Assembly (NCBI GenBank): GCA_963920765.1 | Contig: OY987247.1 | Coordinates: 13,798,471 to 13,862,470 of the forward strand | DNA: 64,000 bases | Direction of reading: 5' to 3' | Origin: Ulota crispa | Taxonomy: Eukaryota > Streptophyta > Bryopsida > Orthotrichales > Orthotrichaceae | Shown here: positions 34,503 through 46,063 of the stretch, in pieces | Layout: each line of letters opens with the position of its first letter | Numbering within the stretch: position 1 is the first letter of the stretch | Notes under the pieces: generated by a model | The model's database searches: none | What the model was told of the DNA's origin: nothing | What the model saw: only the letters and a program-made list of their open reading frames with translations | Made by a program: the position numbers and the translations under genes

Positions 34503-34987
34503 AATGGAACTATGGAAAGACAACGGTCTTGTTGCAATTCTATAGGGGTATTTTTTCAATTTCAAAATTTACAGGGGTACTTTTCAAAATACAAAAAGTT
34601 ACAGGGGTATTTTTCAAATTGTCCCTTAAAAAAATATGGGGATAGATTTTTAAAGCCATAAATTGATAGAAGTTAGACATGTAATGACCTTAAATCTCAT
34701 TTGTTTTTGGTGACCAACTTTTTAGATTTGACATGTGAAATGAGGATTGGAAGATTTCAATTCACTTTTGAAGTTTTAACACTCTCATGTTCAAACATTA
34801 TGATCTTTCAAACTATAAGTGATATTGTTGTGTTTTCTTATCTCATGTAATCTCTGACATGTTAGTTTAAATTTGTACAGTTACAATTGAAAAAAAACTT
34901 GCTGAAATTTATGAAAAGTTTGATTGATTGTTTGGTTTTATGAAAATTCCTAGAACCTCAAATAGACCTTGGACATTTAGGGGTTAA

Positions 34988-36428
34988 GGGAGTTTTCAAT
35001 CATAGAATGTTAATAACTTCTTATTGATAACTACTTTGCATTATGGAGAAAAATATTCAATAAACTAAAAGTACAATTCTGTTTTGATTTGTTGAAGATA
35101 TCATTGCAAAAACAGGTGTTTAAAGGCTTTTCAATGTACTTCAATTATTGTATTTCACTTTCCATTTACAATCCTACGATGCATTTTTAACAAATTTTGC
35201 GCCAATGTTAGGCATAAATTAAACTAGAGAGTTACAAATTCGTTCTTGTATTGTCCAAGTTTGTCAAGCATTTAGAGGTTAGATATTTCAACAAGTTTAC
35301 AGGTTTGATCTGCTTAAGGGATTTGTTTCAAAAATGGAACCCAAAAATTATTTTCAATGAATGCTTTTTAAATTGAAATTATATGTTACAAGCAATAGTC
35401 TTACAATAAACTAATGGAATCCAAGTACAATTTAACAAGCCAAGTCATGCAAATCACAAGCAAATTATCCAAATAAATTATCCAAATAGGGTAGTATCAT
35501 AAATGACTAAAGCAGTTGACTATGATATTTAAAGTAAATTAGTTGAATGACCACAACACGTTATTCAAATGTCCGCATTGAGTGCTAGCTTTGAAATGGA
35601 AGGAATTGGTGTACGCTCCACAAGTTGATTAGCTTTTGAACTTTACTCATCATGTTCTCCAATTACCATTTCCTTTTACTTTTTGTTGTATTTTATTCTT
35701 ATACTCAATGATAGATGATAAATGACTTACAACAAGTTCCGTAAGCACAAAGATTTAACTTCTCATCTTATTGATGTTTTAAAAATTTTACATTAAATTT
35801 CTAAAACTTGTACCATTTAAATCTTTTAGATATATGTATGAAATCATTGTTAGAACTAGAAGTGACTAAACCCTTGATATTCTTCACATAAAAGAATTCC
35901 TTTTAAGACTCATCAAGAAAAAAATTGAACAAATATTGAAGAAGGAAATCTTGAACTATTAAAAAAGTAAATAGGGTGCATTCAACATAGAACTTAAGTT
36001 TGGTATCTTCACTTTGTTACGCTAAGTAAGGGTAATAAACATAATTAAACCATGGAGGTCATTGTTTAATACATGTTGTAATTCAAACAAACATAGATTG
36101 TGTATTTATATTACTTTAAATTTAAGGCAAGTATGACATCCTTTTATTGAGCTGCCAAATATTGCAAGAAATATTATAACTTGTTGGATTCTTTATAATG
36201 CCCTGGTAACATAGCAAAACGTGATGTTGTGATCCAATTTGACCTTTGAAATATTTATATATAATAGAATACGATGTCAGTCAATTAGGGTCAAACATGA
36301 TTGGATAGGGTCAGGCATGATTAGGATTGGGAAGTTATAAATAGAAAAGAGTAAAATCACCTATAGCTTCACTAGAAGTTAACAACATGTCAATGGCAGT
36401 TGCACCACAATTTTCTCTTGACAAAAAG
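34988..36428. other. Intergenic, no gene seen
   Basis: AT-rich; no open frame, no element ends recognised. Confidence 0.45.
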
Positions 36429-36545
36429 AGGGCACATGATAGGGAGGCACAGGGATAGGGGGACACGGGGATATGGGGACACGAGGATATGAGGGCACGA
36501 AGATAAGGGAGCACAGAAATAAAGGGCACGGGAATAAGGGGGTGG
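36429..36545. repeat. 16-bp G-rich minisatellite
   Basis: About seven units of the form gggggacacggggata, diverging toward the right and ending in agggggtgggg. It is strongly purine-biased on the plus strand. Confidence 0.85.
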
Positions 36546-37134
36546 GGGGCATAATCCCATCTGTATACGAGCAGTATACTAGTTAGATATAAGTCTCAAC
36601 TTTATTGCATAGTACTGTTTTGTTAATGCAAAAGCTTAAAAGATTCAAGAAAAGCTCATTCTTAAAACTTTTGTTGATGAGTTTAAAAAAACCTCAAATT
36701 AGTCTGACATTTAAAAGAAGGCTCTCTTATCAACAAAGTACGGTATGAAAGATTTCCAAGCAAGCAATACTCTTCGCTTTTCATCCGCAACACCTTACTT
36801 CTGTGTCAACTTCAGCTGATATTTTCATATTTAAATTTAGCCTTCAAATAAAGAACCAACTTCTAGAAAATATTGGTAATTTAAAATCAAATATTTTATG
36901 ATAGAGCTGCGATTGTCTAGTATTTTAGATTGAAAAAATAATTTTTGCAATTATTAAAAAGAACGATGAATAATAAAAGTTATTTTAATCAAGAAAAATG
37001 TATACATATTCTGGAAATCATTATCAAAACCGACAGTGGAAATAAAATAAAAATCATAAGTGAATACAAATACATAATATAATATTCAAATAAAGTCAAA
37101 TATAAAAAATACGTATTTTCAAAATTGCAGGTGT
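36546..37134. other. Intergenic, no gene seen
   Basis: No feature recognised between the minisatellite and the TTAA cluster. Confidence 0.45.
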
Positions 37135-37371
37135 TTAACCCTTCAACGTCCCAAGGGCATACTAGTAGATACGTTGCCGTATATTTGGCATTTTGTTACA
37201 ATAAGAAATATTAACTTGGGATCTCAAATAGCTCACTAGAATTGCATTTATCTACATTCTAACTTCTTTATTGATCTTAAATGTAGTAAAGGTGTGGATC
37301 CATTCCAAATACAAGAAATATACCTTGTATTATACTAATCGCAAAGGGCCTTTTTGACATTTAAGGGTTAA
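37135..37371 (+). mobile_element. TTAA element, family A (copy 5)
   Basis: 237 bp. Left TTAACCCTTCAACGTCCCAA, right TTGACATTTAAGGGTTAA. The body has ggtgtggatccattcc and the other family A words. Its right TTAA is also the left TTAA of the next element. Confidence 0.84.
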
Positions 37372-38105
37372 CCCCTCAAGGCCCATGCAGCATATTTTGA
37401 GCTGTATGTTGATTTTGGGCAGGTCACAACAAATGGGTTTTGCATTTTTTATTTGTTTTATTTTCACACATGAAGTACCCAAGGAGTAGCTTTGAGGCTC
37501 AACAATTTTCATAACTTCTGACTACATGGTTCAAAAGTTATTGCATGAATTTTTGTTTTCTTTGCTTATGTGGGCAGCCCGGCAGCTCAAAAACTTTTTT
37601 ACAAATTACTTTTCAAGTTTTTTTTAAAAAAAAACTGGTTCTTTAGACTTACATATAAATGGGAAGCTTTGAATCATTCAATTTCCATTAATGAGATGAA
37701 GGTTATGAGAAGTTTTAGTTTGCGGGTAGGTGTGGAGTCAACCTACCCGCAAACTAAAACTTCTCATAACTTTCATCTCATTAACAGAAATTGAATGATT
37801 CAAAGCTTCCCATCTATACATAGATATAAAGAATGAATGAAAAAAATACCAAAATTGAAATATAATTTTTAAAGAAGATTTTGAGCTGCCCAGGCTGCCC
37901 GCTCAAGCAAAGAAAACAACAAATCATGCAATAACTTTTAAACCATCTAGTCAAAAGCTATGAAAATTGTTGGGCCTCAAAGCTACTCCTTGGGTACTTC
38001 ATGTGTGAAAATAAAATAAAATAAAAATGAAAAACCCATTTGTAGGGACCTTCCCAAAATCCCTAAATAGCATAAAAAAAGGTTGCTTGGCCCTTGAGGG
38101 GTTAA
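37368..38105. mobile_element. TTAA palindromic element, family E (copy 1)
   Basis: 738 bp, left TTAACCCCTCAAGGCCCATG, right GGCCCTTGAGGGGTTAA. Both arms, about 365 nt each, are mirror images around 37,738-37,741 (gcgggtaggtgtgg / acctacccgc), so the whole element is a hairpin. Flanking TTAAs are shared with neighbours on both sides. Confidence 0.88.
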
Positions 38106-39702
38106 CCCTCAAGGCCCAGGGAGTGTATTTTGAGCTGTCTAGTGATTTTGGGCAGGTCACAACAAATGGGTTTTGTATTTTTTTTTAAATTTTATTTTCA
38201 CACATGAAGTACCCAAGAAGTAGCTTTGGGGCCCAACAATTTTCATAACTTTTGACTAGATGGTTCAAAAATTACTGCATGAACTGTTATTTTCTTTGCT
38301 CGTCAAGGCAGCTCGGGCAGCTCAAACACTTCTTTAAAAATTACATTTCAAGTGTGGTTTAAAAATAATAATTGGTTCTTTAGATCTATAGTGACTACCA
38401 AAATTGTTTCAATGTTGTCTCAATGTTTGCTTAGATGCCAAGTTTTTTTCAATATCTTCACTATATATAAGTGGCATTTTATCCTCAGATATATTGTGTG
38501 TGATCCTTGTGCAATCATGATCAAGCTTACCAAAATTTTAGTTACTAATGACCAAAATCCTATAATTGGTAAATTGTTTTGTATCAAAATCAAAAAAGTT
38601 GATTAAAAAACATTGGTGATGAATCTTTGAGATTTGATTGCATGGGTATGTTGGAGACATTGATATGCACATCTTTGCTTCAAACAAATATTTCCAAATG
38701 AATTCTAAAAATATTCAAATTTCAGGCAAAATTTAGTAAAATTGATAATTCTTCATATAATCTAATTTTTGGCAAAATAAACATATCATCATGTTTAAAG
38801 GTACAAACTCAATCATAGCATATGATTTACTTTTCCAAAAAATAGATTATATGAAGAAATATCAATTTTCCTAAATTTGGTTTGAATTTTAAATTTTTTT
38901 TAAATTTTTTTAAAAAATTTTTAAAATTTTTTTAAAATTTTTTTGGAAATACTTGTTTAAAGCAAAGATGTGGGTATGGATGTCTCCAACATACCCATGC
39001 AATCAAATCTCAAAGATTCATCACCAATGTTCAACTTTTTTAATTTTGACACAAAACAATTTACCAAAAATAGGATTTTGGTAATTAGTAACTGAAATTT
39101 GGTAAGCTTGATCATGATTGCACAAGGATCACACACAAAATATCTGAGGATAAAATGCCACTTATATATAGTGGAGATATTGAAAAAAACTTGGTGTCTA
39201 AGCAAACATTGAGACAATATTGAGACAATTTTGGTAGTCACTATATATATGTGGGAAGTTTTGAATCATTCAATTTCCATTAATGAGATGAAAGTTATGA
39301 GAAGTTTTAGTTTGCAAGTAGTTAGACTCCATACCTACTTGAAAACTAAAACTTCTCATAACTTTCATCTCATTGACGGAAATTGAATGATTCAAAGCTT
39401 CCCACATATATATAGATCTAAAGAACCAATTCATTAAAAAAAAACCAAACTTGAAATGTAATTTTTAAAAAAGTTTTTGAGCAGTCTAGGCTGCCCTAAC
39501 AAGCAAAGAAAACAACAGTTCATGCAGTAACTTTTGAACCATGTAGTCAAAAGTCATGAAAATTGTGGGGCCTTATAGCTACTCCTTGGGTACTTCATTT
39601 GTGATTTTTTTAATAAAAAAACCAATGTACAAGTCACTTGAAGTGACTTGCCCAAAATTGCTAGAAAACTGAAAAAAAGCTGCTTGGGCCTTGAGGCATT
39701 AA
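38102..39702. mobile_element. TTAA palindromic element, family E (copy 2), with insert
   Basis: Begins TTAACCCTCAAGGCCCAGGG and ends GGGCCTTGAGGCATTAA. It is the same palindrome as copy 1, with its centre near 39,327 (gcaagtag..ctacttg). An 851-bp foldback at 38,391-39,241 interrupts the left arm; without it the length is about 746 bp, matching copy 1. It is joined to copy 1 through a single TTAA. Confidence 0.85.
38391..39241. mobile_element. Foldback element nested in family E copy 2
   Basis: Ends gtgactaccaaaattgt and acaattttggtagtcac, with mirrored arms of about 300 nt around an A/T-only centre near 38,900-38,940. It is absent from family E copy 1 and from the opposite arm. The site is (TA)n-rich; comparison with the intact arm gives a net gain of four bases (TATA). 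Superfamily undetermined. Confidence 0.75.
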
Positions 39703-39747
39703 GGTACATCCAGTTTTGCATGTAAAGATCTCTAACAGTCATTGGTA

Positions 39748-40678
39748 TTAACCCTTTAGTGCCCGTCAACCATTTGGGGGGGCACCTCAAATTTTCACTA
39801 TATTGTCGACAAAACACATTCAAGTACAAAATTTGTGGTTTTAAAATCAAATTGGACCGGACATATCAAAGCTATAAACTTTGGCAACATGAATATTAAA
39901 AAAAGTTTGATCTATCAAAACGATTCCACGTGAGGATTGTGAGAAGCTTGACGATCCAAAAAAACTTGTTGTGAAAAAACGTGAGACACTCTAACTAGTT
40001 GTCAATCGTGCAATTGAAACTTTTGATAGTGGTGGGATTTGTAGAGGCTATTGCCCCATTCTAGGTTATTGCATTCCAAAAAAAAATTCAAAATTTGAAT
40101 CAATCTGTGCATTTCACGGCATGATTTTTGAAACTAAGCATTGGAAGAATACGAACGTGGCCACACATATACGGTTGAATACAGTATGCATGGAACATGT
40201 TTCCACAAAATCCGATTGGTCAATATCATCTACATTGGGTGTCATTTGAGGTATAAGGTCCCACATTTAGCATTGCAAACCTTCAGAGCCTAAGGAATCC
40301 TAGAATGCGTAATGTTGTAGCTGAAATATGCTATCTGTAGAACTTCTAAATAAACCATGCATCTTTTGCCCAATTGCTAAAGAGTTAGCATTGGATACTT
40401 TGGGTACAATATGTGGGCTTTGGGGCCATGTTGCGGTTGCACTAAATTAGTATTTCATTTGTTACACCCGTATGAGATTCCCAGCTTCATATGTAAAACA
40501 CGCATAGCTACCATGTTTCTTTATGCCTTGCTTTGAAATTTGTTCCAGTAGGAGCACAAACTAAACCCCCAACTCTGTTACGTTCTGTGTTTTTGCAAAC
40601 TAAATAGAACAAAGATGACAAGAACCACAAAGTACCAAAATCAACCCAAAAGTGGTCAACCGGGCACTAAAAGGTTAA
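39748..40678. mobile_element. TTAA element, family F
   Basis: 931 bp. Left TTAACCCTTTAGTGCCCGTC, right AACCGGGCACTAAAAGGTTAA. The terminal inverted repeat is over 20 nt, with a near-match of CCCTTTAGTGCCCG to typical piggyBac ends. Interior non-coding; single copy in the window. Confidence 0.78.
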
Positions 40679-42319
40679 ACATCGGCAAAAATGAAACCCA
40701 AAATTAAGTAGGCTTTCCCCAACATTAACAAAGCTCACTAAGAATCATCCGTCAACGATTTTACCCCTTACCACATGGGGGATTAAATACGTCCCCTGTC
40801 CCGTTTTTTTAGTTTTTTTTTTATAATATTTGGCACGTGGTGAGGGGTTGAGGTGATTGATAGTTCACTCGTAGTTTAAAGAATTAGTATCTAAGTATGT
40901 CCATCCTTCAATTTGGGTCTCTAAAGAATAGACATTGACTAGTCTAGGGACCCAAGCTTTGCGCAAATTAGACATGTAAGGGTAATACAACATTCAATTT
41001 TATAAAAGTTGATATCTCACAATGATATTGGTTTAGAATTTGATCTTGATGTACTTTACAAAATCAATATCTCAAAATTGGTCTAGAATCTAATCCTCAT
41101 GCACCATCATTTAAGTTTTTTTGAGACCAAATATATCAATTGTTTTCATCACAGTGTTATTCTTCAATACTTCGCAAAGGGGCAATTGACGTTTTATTGA
41201 ATTTTTAGCACCTAGTTCAAGAGCATTTGGTGTTTTGCATTTGGGACATGGCTTTATTGTTTCAACTTCCACCAAAAAGTTATAGAAATCTTTGAAAAAG
41301 AAAATGGTTGGAGGACACTTGGTGTTTTATACATTGTGCATCCTTTCTTACTTCAACTTACAACAAAAAATCCTAAAAGGTTCTAGGAAAAGGCGCATTA
41401 AGGAGAATTCTCTCCCACTTGGTAGTATAGATGTATATCATCTCAAAATTATCTTTCATAGTTAACTTTAAAGTAAGTTAAACTTGTCGTCATAAGATAT
41501 TCAAAACTTAAATCAATACAAAATCCTCCATCCAAATCAAATCCTATTAAATTCATTTTTTGTTTTCACCTTTACCTATCAAAGACGTGCGTTGTAGGTT
41601 GAATTTTTTGCAACCCACCTTGAATTACAATAGTGGGTAGGTTGCAATACTTTCTCATTTAGTTTAGTACTTTGTTTACAAGTTTTTTCTTGCCTAAGAA
41701 CTTTTAGCTATATGCATGGCAACTTATTAGGTTATAAATGGCAACTTTTAAGTTTAGTTCATATATTCTTCAGTTATGTGAATTGGTGATGTCTAAAATC
41801 AATCTTCAATAGTTGTTTTATTTTGTTAGTTGTAATGCTAAACTTGAATGTTTGCAAAGTGTACATTAACAATTTTGTGAAGAAGCTGCTAAAAGAATAT
41901 TTACTATATTCCTACAAGCGCCTAACCCTGCCATGACACAATAACTACAAACAATTGTTTGAGGTAGGGCAGGTGAATAAACAGCCCATTTACATTTTGC
42001 ATTATAGCAAAGTATGGGGAAATCAAATATGATTGATGGTTACTTAAGTTGTCTTAATCTAAGATCCCATGAATGACAAGGCAACAAGCCAAATTGCACC
42101 TCATCTCAAAGACAATTTTGCATCTTGAGAATCTCGCTACATTTTCAAATTTCCTCTTTGTTTTTACAATACAATTTTAGCGCAACCAAATTTGAGATAG
42201 AAATTTTGCTGAATTTTAGCAAGATATATTACCGCTGATATTCCAAATCCCTAGTGATTGGCCAAATCTATTTTCAAACCAACACATAACTCCCAAATGA
42301 TACTAAAAGCAATCTATAT
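40679..42319. other. Intergenic, no gene seen
   Basis: No supported gene. Two loosely similar segments near 41,205-41,290 and 41,310-41,400 (cttggtgtttt.., ttcaactt..aaaa) may be an old duplication. Confidence 0.4.
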
Positions 42320-42509
42320 TATTGAGATAAGTATTCTATTATTATGCTCTTCATTGTAATTAGCTAGAGTTTACATTAGTAAAGGAATCCCATGTACAAA
42401 TAAGAGAGAAGGACCTTTACTTTATATCCTCTCTCCTTAATATATATGTGGAAACCTACTTGATTCCCATATATCTTTTGTGTCCTTGTTGTGTTTTCTA
42501 TTCGCAACA
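42320..42509 (+). mobile_element. Solo LTR, Copia-like (second copy)
   Basis: 190 bp, starts TATTG and ends CAACA, flanked by exact TATAT (42,315-42,319 and 42,510-42,514). It is homologous to the solo LTR at 4,693-4,908, with a ~25-bp deletion. It lies about 1.7 kb upstream of the MSRCYPF gene start. Confidence 0.8.
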
Positions 42510-42615
42510 TATATAACTCTCGAGTAATGGAGGGGAGAACAAAAGCCAGGCACATGGAACGACGGAGTCCCAACGGACGGATGGAGCGGTAACCATTCCC
42601 ACGATATCCGTTCTT

Positions 42616-42715
42616 CATACCCTGCTCCTCATACCCGCCTCCGCATACCCAGCTCCGCATACCCGCCACCACATACCCGCACGCGATACCCGTTACGGCA
42701 TACCCGCTGTACCCT
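42616..42715. repeat. 14-bp minisatellite (catacccgcctccg)
   Basis: Six to seven degenerate units of catacccgcctccg. The same DNA gives artefactual open frames on the minus strand (GY-rich), which I do not call genes. Confidence 0.75.
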
Positions 42716-44216
42716 AGTCCCAGAGGCTCTGACAGTGGTCTGCAAGAGAGACGAAGGGAGGCAGAGTCCACAAAGGGGCAACGGCGATGAGAAGCCGGAG
42801 TTCATTGCCGAGGCAGCCAGCGAGAGCCACCAGTCCTCCGGAGCACTCAGGCATGCGCTGCCATGCCAGCAGGCTTGAGCCTTCGCGGCTTCACCACTCT
42901 TCTCAGATTGTCTGCAATCCATTATCATTATCATCACTGCACAACAGTGTGTGTGCGTTTTCCCACGTCGAATAAGATGATTTCTTCCCTAAGAAAGTGA
43001 ACGTTTTCTTTTTGTTTTCTCGCAACAACAGACCACACGTGGTGGTTGTTTGTGAACTGCAATCAGAGAGGGCAAGCGAAGTAGGGTATGGTTACTGGAA
43101 GTGTAACCCTAGGTTTTGGTGGCGTTAGTTCCGTCGGACATTTCCTATTGCGTTTTCAGGGTTTCAGGGGGAAATGCGGTATCCGCACAGCATTTGCTGA
43201 TCAATTCGCATCCTCTGCGACGAAATCGTCCCTTGAATTGCCTCGGTCTTGGATTCTGTGTTCAAGGTTTAGCGTGTTGCTGAGAATTGCGTTGTTCGCA
43301 GCGTCGGTACCCTTGTTTTTTTGAAAGTGGAAACCCTAGTTTCGGGAAGAGGAGCAGTCGCATTGGATCTAGCAAGTGATACCGATGAGGATCTTTGATT
43401 TAAGATGATTTAAGAAGAACGCAGTTGGTTTAGATTGCGGCCGTGGTAACGTGTCACTCACTGAGGTTATGGTCAATGTTCCAAGGTTTATGCGAGGTCA
43501 TTGCGCAAGGCTTATAAATCAGTGAACCTCCCGAGACGTGCTCCGTAAGCAAGCAATCCGATGGACTGGACTGCACAATTGCTGAGGTCCGAGGGTTTTG
43601 GTGGCCGTGTTGGCGGAGTTCCTTATTAAGATCGGGGGGAGGTTCTTTGGAAGCGCACCTGGTTGTGTTGGGCATTATATTCATCATTATATTCTTTCAG
43701 TGAGAACAAATTGACGTGGAACGTCATTTGCCGATTTCGATATCCAAGAGCAGTGTGGAGAATCTTGGACCTGTGAATCTGGGATCTATTCTGCTCTACT
43801 ACCATATGTCGAAACTCTCGAATACTTTTGCGAACCTGTAATCCAGATACACGGCTCTTCTTTCTGTGAGCGTTACTACACAGATATCATACTTCTTCAC
43901 GAGCTGACAGACCTTGCGAGCGTTCTCTGTTGAACTGTTGCTAATCTGGTGATGGTCTCTAGAAGATGATCGTGTAACATTGTAGCTGCTCGAAGACTGG
44001 TGCTATCAAGAGATTTGGTTGTGGAAGTGGAAATCGAAAGAAGGCAAACTGGAAGGAATTAAAGGAAAACAGGCAACGTGGAGAGAGAGACTAGCTGGTT
44101 GAATGTGGTGACATGGTGCAGCAGTGGCAGTGGGGTACGCCTCCCTTCACTGGGTGCTGGCGGTCTCCTTGCCGCTCCTAGCTGCTGTGCTTTTGGCCCA
44201 CGCAGAGAGATACACA
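42716..44216 (+). promoter_or_regulatory. Upstream region and probable long 5' leader of the MSRCYPF gene
   Basis: GC content rises here relative to the transposon-rich DNA. Several short upstream ATG frames are present, e.g. 43,088-43,324, none with a recognisable product. I cannot place the transcription start or leader introns. In the last part an open frame runs in phase into the gene start (from 44,124). Confidence 0.4.
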
Positions 44217-45259
44217 ATGTCTCGCTGCTATCCATTCCCGCCCCCGGGATACGAGAAGAAGGCTCCTCAGCTTTCTGCTGATGTTGCCCAGCCCCACAAG
44301 GACAAGGTTTGAAGTGCTCTCTGCTTCTTTCTCGATGTTAGCCTTTGTCGACTCGATTAGATGGCAATTCTGATTGAGGATAGTGTTTGCATTTGAACCA
44401 TTGCTTTCATTGAGAGATCACTATAGAGCGCTGGAGCGATCTCTCTAATTATAACAGCCTAACTCTATTGAGATCGAATTGTTTTATCACTATGTTTAAT
44501 GATTCCTTTGGGAGGTTGTAAACCATGGCATGCAGCATCACTTCCTCTTTGAATATGTGTATTGAAAGAGTCGAGGTGATGTTGGTAATAGGTGTAAGCT
44601 GGATCAGGTCTCTCACAGTTTTCTTGTCCTGTTACGTTATGTTGTGGTTTCTGCTATCAAGCAAGGAGTATGAAGCTTGATGCTTACTTACTACATGGTC
44701 GAAATTCGTTGTTTCTTGATCTAGTATATCCCTTGCATGTATTACTTGACATGCTTTCTACTGCGCACTATCATTTCTGTGAGTGTGCTTGGGTGTTGTG
44801 TTTATAACCTAACATGTGAATGAATGTGTGTTTGCAGAAGGACCGCCACAAACATAAAGATAAGAAGAAGAAGAGGAAAAAGGAGGGGGATGCAAATGGG
44901 GATACCCATGGTAAGTCGCACTTCCTCCTGCTCTCTTCCTGTTGTACAAGGGGATACCCAGGGTTCTGCGCAACCTACCAGAGTTTATACTCTCTTCTGT
45001 CTAGAGGTGCGTTTTGTGGACCCTAGATTTTAGGTCTAGAACCCTCGTTTGTGGAAAATAATATTTCTCGGAGACGGTGGGACTTGTCTATGATGTGGAT
45101 TACTTTTTTTATAGAACCCGTTGATCGTAATTGGGGCATCATCTGTAATGTGAGGTTCTGTTCAGCTTGTGTACCATTTGCCTGCCTCTGATGTCGTTTT
45201 AAACCGCATGGCAAGGCCGTTCATGAACAGTTTATGCTATTATCCCAGAAGAGGGAGGT

Positions 45260-45295
<36 letters not shown>

Positions 45296-46063
45296 TATAC
45301 TGATGTCTCAGTTCATGTTCTCTTTACAAATATGCAACATCATTGGGTCATGGGTCCGATTCTTGCTTCTGGTACAGACAAGGACTCATCGCGGCTCAGT
45401 AAGCAGCAACGAACCGCTCTGATGAAGGAGCTGCTGCAACCACCCAAAGAAGAGAAACAGAACGGGAAAGTGCGGGATGAGCGTATACAGTCGGGATCAA
45501 GTGGTGTTGAGCTTTCCAAGGGGGAGGGCAGGGATGGCAGCAAGGCCTCAGCTCAGATGATAATTCCTCCTCTTCTTCTTCTTCCTACTACTGCAGTTCC
45601 TTCTTCTCAACCATTGTATATTAAACAGGAACCCAACGGCAGGGCGGATGATGATGATGATGCCAAGCCCGTCTTAGTTTTGCCCCCTGAGAATAATAGT
45701 AGCGTTAGTGGTGATCCTCGTAGCAGTAGGCCCGGCAGTAGTAGTACTCTTCTTCTTAGTAGTAGTAGTATCCAGCCTACTACCCATAATTTAGACACAG
45801 CACAAGCACAAAGACAGTCTCCTGAGTTGGCTCCCGTTGGTGAGATGCTGCTGGTGCTTAAGCCACCCAGCGCTTGGTCAAATGTGCCGGATGAGGATTG
45901 GTTGTTTGCAGGAAGGCCCTCCCTGGAGTCTCACCCGAAGCCAAAGGCCGAGGTCGAGAGGGGGGCACCACGGACAGAGGAGCCCTCGCTGCAGGTCTGG
46001 GCTGAGGCCGTCTTTTTGCCTACTTGCGACCTCTATGCCCTGCCCTATGTGGTCCCATATTGA
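44217..46063 (+). CDS. Plant lysine-rich MSRC-F/Y-P-PPPGY family protein
   Basis: Exons 44,217-44,306, 44,838-44,910 and 45,378-46,063 (stop TGA) give 282 residues; phases and GT/AG junctions agree. The N terminus MSRCYPFPPPGYEKK is the hallmark of a plant-wide family often labelled 'myb-like protein X' or lysine-rich nuclear protein. Exon 2 is almost entirely Lys/His/Arg (HKHKDKKKKRKKEGD), a likely nuclear-localisation region. Exon 3 is low-complexity (Ser, Pro, acidic). It carries the family's DEDWLFAGRP motif (about residue 200) and the C-terminal block FLPTCDLYALPYVVPY. The function of the family is unknown to me; DNA or RNA contact is only a guess from charge. The start is set by family conservation, although an in-frame ATG at 44,124 would add 31 hydrophobic residues. 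It looks intact and functional. Confidence 0.87.
45260..45285. repeat. (TA)n microsatellite in intron 2
   Basis: About 13 TA units followed by acacatatacatatac, inside the 44,911-45,377 intron of the MSRCYPF gene. Confidence 0.95.

Larger units (their letters stand above)
32939..34625. mobile_element. Mutator-like element with long terminal inverted repeats
   Basis: Long inverted ends of over 200 nt: ttgaaaaatacccttgtact.. on the left and ..aggggtatttttcaaattgt on the right. Both go on into a gtgcattttcaaatt / aatttgaaaatgcac pair. The flanks are TTACAAAAA (32,930-32,938) and TTAAAAAAA (34,626-34,634), which coincide with one 9-nt word in the uninterrupted left arm of the host. Terminal repeats and a 9-bp duplication point to Mutator; no transposase gene. 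Confidence 0.8.
32001..34987. mobile_element. Double (head-to-head) family B TTAA element, host of nested insertions
   Basis: Left end TTAACCCGTAAATGCCCAAG, right end GACATTTAGGGGTTAA. The left arm (32,001-32,652) is a family B element. From about 32,655 the same sequence runs in reverse, giving a palindrome with near-perfect arms of at least 280 nt centred near 32,654. The second arm is interrupted at 32,939-34,625 by another transposon and resumes to 34,987. Confidence 0.85.

Noticed and set aside
42376-42937. Minus-strand open frames of about 100-130 codons
   Set aside because: They run through the 14-bp minisatellite and part of the solo LTR; composition follows the repeat.
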